Origin: Acanthopleura granulata | Taxonomy: Eukaryota > Mollusca > Polyplacophora > Chitonida > Chitonidae | Direction: 5' to 3' | Assembly: GCA_016165875.1 (NCBI GenBank) | Contig: JABBOT010000003.1 | Location: 35,995,860 to 36,059,859, forward strand | Length of the DNA: 64,000 nt | Part shown: positions 1 through 9,773 of the stretch, in pieces | Layout of the letters: every line of letters starts with the position of its first letter | Numbering within the stretch: the first letter of the stretch is position 1 | Made by a program: the position numbers and the translations under genes | Notes under the pieces: model-generated | Databases searched by the model: none | What the model was told of the DNA's origin: nothing | What the model saw: the letters and a program-made list of their open reading frames with translations, nothing else

Positions 1-1296
1 ATTTTTATAGTGGTCGAACTTATACGATTATTTTCAGTGCGGTTGTTGTTTCATTATACATTTATTTTCACCTTGTATAATTGAAATTCACTCACTAAAG
101 TTGTGTTAATATAACCATCCATGTTAATATAGCCTTCCATCTTAAAATAGCCATCAGTGTTAATATAACCTTCAAGGCTGGACTCTCCTCTTTTTGAAAT
201 AAAATATTTTACTCAGGTGGAATGTTACTTTAGTCTTTTTTTAACAGAATCTTAAAAGTATCTTGTTCAATGCTGGGATTTTTTTTTCTTTCTTTCTTTT
301 TTTTGATGGTTGCTTTAACTTATACTGTGTGTGGAGGAAATCAGAGTGCCCCGGGTAAACCACAGACTTTTGGTAAGTTACTGACGAATTAAGTGTGACT
401 TACAGGTACAGATTAACCACAATAGCGGAATAGCGGATAAGTCAGTGGTATTCAGCGAAAGCCAGACTGCGCAATAAACCACTGCGCTGCAGGCAATCAT
501 TACAATGGTTGTCTCAGAAATTCGCCTATGGAGAGTCCTATATGGTCGACACAAATCTTTATGAGACATATCTTATCTGAGCTTTTAAAATGTTACACAA
601 CGGATGAAGCTAATACTGGAATGATTATTCTGGAAAGATTGAACCTAATCTGATAGGGTGTGATGTCGAGTGAGGTGGCGTGTGAGGCGCTGTGAGATGT
701 GGTATTAGAGGTGCCGTGAGAGGTGCTGTGAGAGATGTCATGTGAGAGACTGAGCGAGGTGACGTGTGAGGTGCGGAGTGACACTTCTCAGAATACAGAA
801 TGGTGGATAAGTATTATTCGACGCGATTCCGTAATGTTTAATTCATCACGATGTTTTAAAGAGGTACGTTGAAAAACTACCAGCGATTGCTGGTGCAGAA
901 TAGTAGCTTAGGGACATTAGGCTCTAATAAATGGAAGAAATCACAAAAAAATGGTAAAAAGGAACAGTTTATTTATTCATTTATTTTAATACGTGTTTAA
1001 GGACTTGCTTTTCATTTTTTTGCAAAGGCGATCAGGGTTTTGGATGGAGTACGTCGCAGTGCTTGAAATGAATTACCGCCCTTCACCTGGTACCTGACAA
1101 AACTACTGACTTAAAGCCGTGGACGAAACAGTCAGAGCTCTGAATGAGCGAGCTACAGACCACTGGAAACATTTCAATCATTTCCGGTTTAAGAGCACAT
1201 TTTCAGCCATTTTGACAATACATCACTTTTGAATTCTTACACACAATTCTTTATATACATAAATAACAGCATGTATCACAGAACAGTAGGTGTTGC
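1..1296. other. Non-coding left flank
   Basis: No supported gene. It holds about four copies of an 18-base AT-rich unit (103-178), one fragment of an interspersed repeat (325-400), and a degenerate GTGAG-type short repeat (655-780). The short repeat makes the Ser/His/Thr-rich minus-strand reading frame there meaningless. Confidence 0.6.
325..400. repeat. Interspersed repeat fragment, copy 1
   Basis: This stretch matches 38205-38285 in order: GGAGGAAA, CCCCG, GTAAA, then AAGTTACTGA. Only two copies are seen, so the full element and its class are unknown. Its GGAGGAAA start resembles the body of SINE A, but the rest differs. Confidence 0.45.
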
Positions 1297-1317
1297 AATG
1301 TCTGACAATTATTCGGA

Positions 1318-1854
1318 CCGGCTTAAAGACCGGAATGATAGACCGGGCAGGCATAAAGACCGGACAACAAGGGGGTCGGCCACACTTAAGTTACCGGAGC
1401 ACATACACTGTTGCCTAGACATCAATCAAAGTAATACAGTCAGAAAGTGGACATTTCAAGCTATAGAGAAATATATGTTAGATGAAGAATTGCTTTATTT
1501 TTAGGACTATTTCGTGGACCGGACGGACGAAGATCTCGTGCGAGATCGCTGCTCAAGAGCCATGTTGTTTGAGTCACGTGACCAAAACTGGCAGGATAAA
1601 CAAGGGGGATAACCCATTAAAAATGGGTTCCCAGGCCAGCATTCGTAGTCACGTTTTTTTCTGTCCGGTCTAAGTAATAAGGCCGAAATTACACCAGTTC
1701 ATGATATATTGTATTTATATGGATAGCTTGAAATGTACCGTAAATTGTGTTAGCGCAGTAGTTTCTGTGCTACCGTCAATTATGTGTAGCTGACCCTCTC
1801 CATGCCAGTCTTTACACGCACGTGCCTGGTCTGTCATTCCGGTCTTTAGGCCGG
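1318..1854. mobile_element. Inverted-repeat-flanked element, probably a non-autonomous DNA transposon
   Basis: The arm at 1318-1352 (CCGG, then TAAAGACCGGAATGA) recurs as its reverse complement at 1822-1854 with a few mismatches. The roughly 500 bases between contain no transposase. A short plus-strand frame (1229-1504) crosses the left arm and is unlikely to be a gene. I could not define target-site duplications, so the outer borders are uncertain. Confidence 0.5.
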
Positions 1855-1943
1855 CAACAATTTTGCACAATATTCAAGTTGTGCACATCTTCAGTCAGCG
1901 CATACTTCAATGAGCAATAAGAAATCACTTTCTTGCCCTTAAA

Positions 1944-2776
1944 TTATGTGGTTTCTCCAACAACTAAATCATAGCTGGGCAAATTGTACAGCTCAATACC
2001 TTTTTGTGTACAGTCAATTACTGTATAGTCTTCGTCAGTATCTATCATCGATTGCTGTTCATTCTTACACGCATATTTCGCTGCCTTTGGAAGCTGCGTT
2101 GAACCTGTTGGAGTTGCCTCCCCTTTTATCTTGTACCGACATACGCCGTATTTGGATCTGTCCTTGGGTTTGGTTCCAAGCGGAAGCAGGAGGTGTGTGT
2201 ACGGTTTCTTTTCCAGTGGATCGATAATCGATCTTTCGTTCTGATCAGACTGCGGTAAATCTAAGGCAGCATAAGACGGACTCCGATGACCCGAGGCATA
2301 ATCGTTTCTGTTATGATCACTGAAAAACAAAATTCCTATAGGAATTCAAACATCAGTCAAGTGGGATAATATTTAAAAACTTTGAATCTTTGATTACCAC
2401 CATATGTACTGTAATTGCTGTAATTCAAGCTGAGACATCTGATTTATTTTTGGTGAGTACACATGTAAACATGGACGTTTAGAATGTGTATTTGTCTATG
2501 GATATTCTCTCATTAAAAGGTTGGCATTCACCTAACGAGGAATTCAGCGAACAGCAATTTTAATCCGGGAAAAACTTTTGGGGAAAAATGAAAAGTGCAT
2601 CCCATACGGTTCAATTTAATGCTACAGTTTTGAAACAGACATTGAGAGAAGAGCAAACATGCTTACCGCTGTCGTTTATAATATATAATACAGCCAACGA
2701 GGACCACCACGGCGAACACCCCTCCAAGGGACCCTCCGATTATTACACCTATGTAACATGACGGGAATACCATGCT
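1944..2776 (-). CDS. Single-pass membrane protein, last two exons (partial)
   Basis: I do not recognise the family. The penultimate exon is 2667-2776 (start uncertain) and the last exon 2319-1944, stop included. The donor (CAGCG then GTAAGC) and acceptor (TTTTTCAG) join in frame. The first exon encodes a hydrophobic, Gly/Val-rich span of about 22 residues followed by YYKRQR, a normal stop-transfer signal, so the 124-residue exon after it should be cytoplasmic. That tail carries tyrosine motifs near its end (EDYTVI, ELYNLP, SYDLVV), which fit YxxPhi sorting signals or phosphotyrosine sites. None is a textbook ITIM. The ectodomain exons were not identified; they should lie at higher coordinates on this strand. 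Hydrophobicity and exon phase are seen in the sequence; the receptor-like role is inferred. Confidence 0.6.
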
Positions 2777-3158
2777 CTTGATTAGATGTAACAATGAGGA
2801 GAGATGTGTTATACAGAGTTATACAACTATATAGTTACGGCATTAAAATCACATCCAGGTATCACATTACATTATCCAAAAGATTATGTGGACAGCAACA
2901 GCAATGTACCGGTATCTATAAAGGGTCAATGACTCCGTTTAATTTTAGAATAGCAAAACAACATTATCTAATGAAAATTAAAAATACATTGCGTAAACAC
3001 TGGGATTCTTGTACACTCTAAACTTAATATACTAAACTGATAGAATACTGTGTTTCCTGAGTGATGGCAGAGTTGGTTCTGCTATGGCTGCACAGTGTTA
3101 TGTTATTTGACCGCACGACAGATTTGCTATGTTGACCCAGCGTAATACTTTTGTTGAG

Positions 3159-3265
3159 GTTTATTTAATTCTTTTGTTTCAAGAGTATTTGACTTACACG
3201 ACAGCGGTCAGGGTTAGGTGGGAGGAAAGCGGGTAGAGCCCGGGGAAAAGCCACGATCCTCTTCG
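3159..3265 (-). repeat. SINE A, 5'-truncated diverged copy
   Basis: It keeps the GTGGGAGGAAA and GAGCCCGGGG blocks and the ACTTACACGAC segment of SINE A. The tRNA-like head is lost. Confidence 0.6.
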
Positions 3266-3369
3266 AACTCTTGGCACACCAAGCACATGGTTGTGGCCAG
3301 TATTTGTTGGCAGAGAAAACTGACCATACACATATGTATACATTATGTCCCCATGCCGGGTGGTAGAGA

Positions 3370-3459
3370 ATTTATCGGACTGGCCAGACTGAAAATCGTA
3401 TCAAGGTGAATAAGAGCGCTCATCTTGATACGATAGCTGGCCTGGTAAATCTGATAAAT
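3370..3459. repeat. Long imperfect hairpin
   Basis: Arms around ATTTATC, CTGGCCAG and TCGTATCAAG pair with CTTGATACGA, CTGGCC and GATAAAT on the other side, around a centre near AGCGCT. There is no coding content. It may be a small palindromic MITE or a structured transcript. Confidence 0.55.
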
Positions 3460-3646
3460 CCCGTACAACCCAGCACAGGGTCATGAAAAATATTTATGAC
3501 AACTGTCACAAATCTGTCCCAAGATTCAGTACTGCTTAGGGGCCTAATTGTGAACAATTGTCAATATAATAATGTGTAAGAATGCAGATAAATAATGTTT
3601 AAATCTAAATATTCAAACCTATTGCCCATTCCATGTATTTGTCTAA

Positions 3647-3750
3647 GGCTCTGCCCGGTTTCCTCCAACCATAATGGTGGTCGCCGTCGTATAAGTAAAA
3701 TATTCTAGAGTACAGCGTAAAACGCTAATCAAATAAGTAAATAAATAAAT
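3647..3750 (+). repeat. SINE A, 3' part
   Basis: It runs from the GCCCGGTTTCCTCC block through CGTCGTATAAGT to an AAATAAAT tail. Confidence 0.75.
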
Positions 3751-4524
3751 CTAATTGGACACGTGAGTTTTCTGCCCTTGAATGCAAATTACATGAGAAA
3801 TAATATCTCTAATAATACCTATGAATTTATAAATTTCATGGAGCATCCCTACCTACTTGTGAATGCACCGATCATTTCATAACCTGTTCATATTAAAAGA
3901 TGTTCAGTCTCAGGTAGAAGAGAAAACGTCATATTTACATAAAAATGTCGTCTATTTATGGCGAGGATATAGATGAGAAGCTATGTGGGTCACAAGCTAT
4001 AAAGCATGTGCAATAATCAGATTCCTCCCCTCACGCCGCTACCCCCACTCTTCTTGAGACAACAACTCTCTCATTCATAAATATTAGCTACGTTCTGTTG
4101 GAGACATGAATAAACGAGTGACAACTCGCAATTGTCTCCTTCAGTGTGGTTATCGTAGAAGATATACACACGCATGCGCGATTACTAGGGTTTTGTGTGT
4201 GTCAAACAAAGCAGCGCTTTCTTTTATTTGGTATTGTGTATTTGAGTATGGGCAGTTTTAAAGAATCCTGGTCATCGAATCAGGGTATTTCCCATGATGC
4301 ACCAATCTTTGTACAGTCATGCGTAGTAAGAAAGCTTCTGGACGCCAATGTCGTTTAACTGACATAAGTGAAAGCAACTCACTTCTAGTATTACTGGAAG
4401 AACTGTATGCCCAAAAGATATTTAAGAACACATTACCGTCTTGGGGGAAAAAGACATACTTACCATACATTCTCTGCGGTAGTTAAAGTAATACATTTTA
4501 GGTTTGAATGACAGATAGTCGCCC

Positions 4525-4797
4525 ATGAAAATTTATTTCTTTATTTATTTGATTGGTGTTTTAGCAGTACTCAAGAACATTTCACTTATACAACGGCGGC
4601 CAGCATTATGGTGGGAGGAAACCGGGCAGAGCCCGGGGGAAACCCACGACCATCTGTAGGTTGCTGGCAGACCTTCCCACGTACGGCCGGAGAGGAAGCC
4701 AGCATGAGCTGGACTTGAACTCACAGCGACCGCATTGGTGGGAGGCTTCTGGTCATTGTGCTGCGATAGCGCGCTAACCGACTGAGCCACGGAGAGC
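4525..4797 (-). repeat. SINE A, near full length
   Basis: This is one of the best copies. Read on the minus strand it has a tRNA-like head with an A box (GGCTCAGTCGGTTAGCGCG) and B box (GAGTTCAAGTCC), a body ending near TTGAGTACTGC, and an (AAAT)n tail. Such tRNA-headed SINEs are transcribed by RNA polymerase III and mobilised by LINE enzymes (family knowledge). Whether it carries a named core domain needs a database comparison. Confidence 0.85.
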
Positions 4798-5412
4798 TTT
4801 ATTATTGTATTTTTTTCTCTTCAAAATACATAATAATTATACCTGAACAAATCATAGAAAAGCTATTAAAACGTGTACCTCACCTGTTTCTATTAGATCA
4901 CCTGGCTGGTCCGATAATGTCACATTTGAAGTACCGGACATTAAAGGGTTCCAGAATATATCAGCTACCTTGGGGATTCCGTTCATTTCTCACGTAGACC
5001 ATTATATCTTACTCCAAGGGCGACGCGACCTGGGTGCACAGTAGACAAAGACTCTGCTGTTATATAATGGCGAACTGCATTGTGGTTCCTTGTGTTTCGC
5101 GCAACGCCAGGCTACTGTTGGATAAATTCGTCGGCTAAGACAGGGTCATGCTAGAATAGGTAATCCTGTGTTTTGCTTTGGTGTGAATCGCGTCAGCCAA
5201 TTGTTGTCGCCATATAACAACGAAGGAGAGAGCGTGCCAAAGCTTACCAAGTATAAGCACAGATGACCTGTGTTCGACTTAATCGGGGTGATGTAAGACA
5301 CCTCTTTGCTAGAGGTTGGATTACTGCGCTATCGATATAGAATATGTAGGTTCGGCTAGATTTAGAGGTAGTATGGGTTATCCGATCGATATATTGCTAA
5401 GCTTGTCCTCTA

Positions 5413-5673
5413 TTTAGTCATTTATTTGATTGATGTTTTACGACGTACTCAAGAATATTTCACTTATACGACGGTGGCCAGCATTATGGTGGGAGGAAAG
5501 CGGGCAGAGCCCGGGAGAAACCCACGATCATCCGCAAGTAGCTGGTAGACCTTCCCACGTACGGCCGTAGAGGAAGTCAGCATGGGGTGGACTTGAACTC
5601 ACAGCGGCCGCATTCATTGGAGGCTTCTGTGTTATTACACTGCGCTAATGCGCTAACCAACTGAGAAATTGCC
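5413..5673 (-). repeat. SINE A, near full length
   Basis: Head, body and tail are all present. The tRNA-like A box is partly decayed (CTCAGTTGGTTAGCGCATTAG). Confidence 0.8.
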
Positions 5674-6437
5674 CTCTTTCCGTGGCTATCTTATCAGATT
5701 TTCCATACGTTTTTGGTTGTAAGAACTATGAAGCCTTCAATCATATGCCCTGAGGTAGATTTCTTTAAGCTTTAATCCACAAATTCCCCAAATCGTCGAA
5801 CATGCTGTAAAAGAAGGGAATTACATACACGACAAAACAAAGCTATGAGCGTAGATTTCATTAGATAATCAGCCTGTGCGGCACGGAACTGACCAATCAA
5901 ATTGCTTCTGTTATGAAGCTATAGCGATTCCTAGCCGCGAGTAGAGCTGTACAGAATGTTATAAGAAATCCTTTACTGCGCCTGGCTACTCTTAAATGAA
6001 AGGCCTTTAGGCTTTGGAATTTGGTAATTTTGTCTCAAGCGCCAAGAGTAATTTATTCACTATGAACTCGCCTGTCCGCGTTATAGAGAATGTGGAACTA
6101 AATACCACGTGTTAACTACCTCTGACAAAAAAAACAACAACAAAAAACAAAACAAAAAAAAAAAACCTTCATAAGCTCTAATTAAGTCATGTAATCGCAA
6201 TATATAACGTCATGTCTAAGTCATTACCGCTGATAAGTTTGACAAACATGAAATTTGATTTTAAAGGCTCTTAGCCTCAATCCTCAGGTGTAAAATCTGG
6301 AAGCACTCCAAAAATGTTATGTTCAGATAAATGCATCACAATTTCAACTTTGGTAGTAAACCATGCCACGATTAGAACTTTTAAATTCGGACTGACGTCA
6401 AAACGGCTTTGTGGAATCTGTCCCAGATCATTAATAT

Positions 6438-6649
6438 TCATTTATTTATTTATTTGATTGAGGTTTATTTCGCTATTACGACGGCGGCCAGCACGATGGT
6501 GGGAGGAAACTGTACAGAGCTAGCGGGCTTTCGCACATTCAGCCGGAAAGGAAGGGCTGGGCTTGAACTCACGCCGATCGCATTGGCGACAGGCACCTGG
6601 GTCATTACACTGCACTAGCGCGTTAATCCCCTCGGCCACGGGGGCCCCC
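6438..6649 (-). repeat. SINE A with internal deletion
   Basis: The tail, head and GGGGGCCCCCG boundary are kept, but about 50 bases of the body around the CCCGGG block are missing. A SINE B copy starts within 15 bases, so two SINEs sit side by side. Confidence 0.75.
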
Positions 6650-6659
6650 GATTCATTAA

Positions 6660-6944
6660 TAGTATGTATGTATGTACGTATGTATGTATATTGTATGTAT
6701 ATATATGGTTGGGTTACACGTCTAATCAACAGTTTTTCAGTCATATGTCGACGAGGAGCCCTTAAAATGCATACATACTGTGTCTTCTTGAGGCAGGACG
6801 AGTCCATGCCACCAAAGTGCTGCCGCCAAAATTCCCTGGAACATCATGCCACGGACACCAGACATGACACATTACACAGTCACAACCCTATTTCCTTGCT
6901 CTAACCTCTCAGGGCTGAGCGCCAAACGAGGCAACAACAAATAA
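6660..6944 (-). repeat. SINE B copy with (TATG)n tail
   Basis: This is a second SINE family, defined by CAGTCATATG, CACTGTGTCTTCTTG-like, AAAGTGCTGCCGCCA and ACCAGACATGACAC blocks. The simple (TATG)n tail is at the left. Its head end abuts the splice donor of the decayed hydrolase exon at 6951. Confidence 0.75.
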
Positions 6945-6950
6945 CGTTAC

Positions 6951-7130
6951 CTGAATCGATGACAAGCTCACCGGAACCTTGATCCCACAGCGCCATCTGA
7001 TGAGCGTCGATGTGGAACTTGATGACAGTGCTCTGACTCGGAGCTCGCTGGCGTATCCTGTCAAGCCCCACAAGTTGCAATTTTGGCATGGGTGTGCTGG
7101 CGTTAGACTATCCGATGTAAACCTGGACAG
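6951..7130 (-). pseudogene. Decayed copy of hydrolase exon 11 (Fn3-like domain)
   Basis: The minus-strand translation parallels exon 11 of the GH3 gene (15174-15363): VYI, SNASTPMP, LQLV, DAHQMA and WD are shared in order and the length is near equal. The Trp codon of the parent (ISWSNAS) is replaced by a TAG stop (IG, stop, SNAS). The donor GTAACG and phase 1 are kept, and an AAG-type acceptor lies at 7131. No neighbouring exon of a second hydrolase copy was found, so this looks like a duplicated exon or the remnant of a lost paralogue. Confidence 0.75.
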
Positions 7131-7705
7131 CTTGTGGGAGGGACTGAAAGGACTGAGACCATTTGTGATTGGGGTATTACGATTGTGTTGTGCTATTTTG
7201 ATGACAATGTATTATATTATTTATCATGTGTAGCCTAAATCAATACTGAGCGGCCGGGTGTAGCTATTTGTCTCATAAAGACAGCCCTATTCCTTGTACA
7301 ACTCTCTAAATTGTTTGACGGTTCATGAATTTTTCTCTTTCCTTTCGCAACAATAACAGGACGTGTACTTGTCAGCTTCTTATACACATTTTGTAATCAG
7401 AGCTACATGATTATTCTGCTAACGATCGTTTTATTACGTTCTGGTGATATTCATCAAAACCTTAGGCCTAGAAGTTTGGTGTCGATGAACGATGATCAAC
7501 TTCGGACATACTCAAAACTTAAGGTAATAAATACAATGTTATGTACGCAATATAATTAGGATATAATTTGTGTGACTGAAAGGTGATTAAGTGATTATAT
7601 ATCAGACTATGAGATCAGTCTAGAGAGGTATATCATCGAGCGTAAAGACTGGAATCGGCATGGTAGTGGAGTGTCTTGTAGTAAGTCCTCAATAAGCGCA
7701 AATTA

Positions 7706-7830
7706 TGAAACATTATGGTGGGAGGAAACCGGGCAGAGCCTGGTGGAAACCCACGACAATTCGCAGGTTGCTGGTAGACCCACCCCCGTACGACCGGAGA
7801 GGAAGCCAGCATGAGCTGAATTTGACACAA
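7706..7830 (-). repeat. SINE A fragment
   Basis: Only the middle of the element is present, from CATTATGGTGGGAGG to GCCAGCATGAGCTG. Both the tail and the tRNA-like head are missing. Confidence 0.7.
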
Positions 7831-7913
7831 AGGTAACGGAGTAATAGGCATCATAACAGACTGGGAGAAAGTGACAAAAAATGATTTGTTTTCACATGAA
7901 AATAATTTAACCC

Positions 7914-8088
7914 AATTTATTTATTTATTTGATTGGTGTTTCCCCCCCCCCCCCAAATTCATGAATATTCAGCTATACGAGACGGTAAGCATAATGGTCG
8001 ACACCGTGCGGAGCCAGAAGGAAATCCACCCCCATGCGCAGGTTACTGGCAGACCTTCCCACGTGCGGCTGGAGGGGAAGCTAGCATG
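7914..8088 (-). repeat. SINE A fragment with poly-C insertion
   Basis: The tail and body are recognisable, but a run of about 14 C replaces the usual TTTTACGCCG segment. The head is missing. Confidence 0.65.
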
Positions 8089-8995
8089 AATGCGCACGTC
8101 ATGCAAGATTAGAAATCCTTTGTCCGGAAACACTGATAAGACCTGACGTTTTCATTTTTGACAAATTACGATTTGCATCAGTCCTATCCCTTAGCTTGAT
8201 AAAATTATTAGGTCCGTCTTTCATCTAGTCATCTTAACAGCCGACATCTAGATAACAGTTCAATTTGTCAAATCAAAGCCCACGTTATCTACTACACGTT
8301 TTCTCCAAGTTAAAAATAATCATTTTATACAATGACCTGTTTAAACCCTCTGTGCATCTCTTATATCCAGCCTATTTCAGTGGCCCCTACCCTCTTATCT
8401 TCGCGGCTTGACCTTCCTAGACCTAACGGCCCTGTGCGTCACACGTGGGCTTGTTTAGGCTTAACCTGACCGCTTATGTCTTCAAGAAGACCGATAACAA
8501 ACATCCATCGTGTAGTGAAAATGATGTCTAATGGGAACGGGCTGGGTATGTAAATGGGTAAAACGAATGAATATGTATCAACTATTAATAGGAACAAGGG
8601 TTGGGGCTTTTCGCTCTTTTTGATACTGTTATCACCGTGATCCCTGCGAGCTTTGTGTTAACTGATCAAAGGTATGTGCACAGAATTCGCTAGCGGTGGT
8701 GGTTATGTGAACCGAGCGTAATCGCTCCGAGGAGTATGTATCCAATCCACACCGATCATCACAATACCCGAACATAGTAGTCCAACGTGTTCTATGTGTT
8801 TTTTTTTCGCAGACCTGTGCATGTCAAGCCACAATATTTGTGCATATCTTGTCTTAGTTTTAGGGAGGTTAACTGCACAGTTCGATATGTCTTTGCTGAG
8901 CGTGGCAGCGAAGAACGCCTTGTTTTGGTAAATAACAGCAATAATTACTTATTGCAAACCTGCTCATTATTATTTGTAAAAGGGTAAATATATTC

Positions 8996-9150
8996 GTTTT
9001 ATTTATTTATTTCATTTGTTTTTAATTTTCATGAATATTTAACTTACACGACGACGGCAAGCATTATGGTGGGAAGAAACCGGGCACAGCCCGGGAGAAA
9101 CTCACGGCCATTCACATGTTGCTGGCAGACCTTCCCACGCACAACTGGAG
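8996..9150 (-). repeat. SINE A fragment
   Basis: It holds the tail and body from (TTTA)n to CTTCCCACGC. The head is missing and divergence is higher than in the copies at 4.5 and 62.5 kb. Confidence 0.65.
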
Positions 9151-9767
9151 ACGTTATGCCATCATGAGCGATAGCAATGGTTAGAGGTACCTAAGCCATT
9201 GTCCTGCGTTGGCAGAGACTCCTTGTGCGGTTCAGTACACCGTTTTAAAATGGGACAAGAGCTTGTGTGTAGCACAGCGAAAAGGGATATGCCGATGAAG
9301 CAAACCCACTTCAAAATACTGGAATGAAATCTTTGTTTTACTGTTCGCCTCTCTTTCTCAGTTCTGGGTTCATTGTTCCTTTCCATTTTCGATTAAGAGC
9401 GTAGGTTATTACCATAAATCATTCTTGAGTCTATTAAATAGCAATAAATAAATAAATCAAATAAATCGAAGTCCACATGTAGAACATTTGGGTAGATACA
9501 TTTGAACAAAGTTTTGAACTTTACTAGGATAAGATCTCTAATCACAGCATTATTAGGTCTACTTTCACGTGAGTACGTGATTTAATATTCAACGTACAAT
9601 TAATAAAACCATAAAATAATGAGTCCTGCAATTCGTGACTCGGGGTGTAGTAATAATATGAACATCATCAAATGCAAAGACAATTACACAACGACAGTAC
9701 CAAGACAACGTGTTCTTTCTTTCTTGATTGGGGCTCAGTACTAACGATGCGTTTGTCTGAAGCAAAT

Positions 9768-9773
9768 TTTATT
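9768..9773 (-). terminator. Poly(A) signal of the GH3 gene
   Basis: AATAAA on the minus strand overlaps the TAA stop codon of the last exon. It is the only canonical signal seen close to the stop, implying a very short 3' UTR. Confidence 0.45.

Noticed and set aside
593..784. Ser/His/Thr-rich minus-strand frame
   Set aside because: A degenerate GTGAG-type simple repeat; no start context or signal peptide.
2794..3021. 75-codon plus-strand frame
   Set aside because: No recognisable features; it lies next to the membrane-protein exon on the other strand and has no supporting splice or signal sequence.
4870..4985. Exon on the minus strand (NGIPKVADIFWNPL onward)
   Set aside because: Open for about 38 codons with an N-glycosylation site and a GTGAGG donor, but the acceptor lacks a pyrimidine tract and the strong donor is out of phase with the next exon. 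Kept only as a weak hypothesis.
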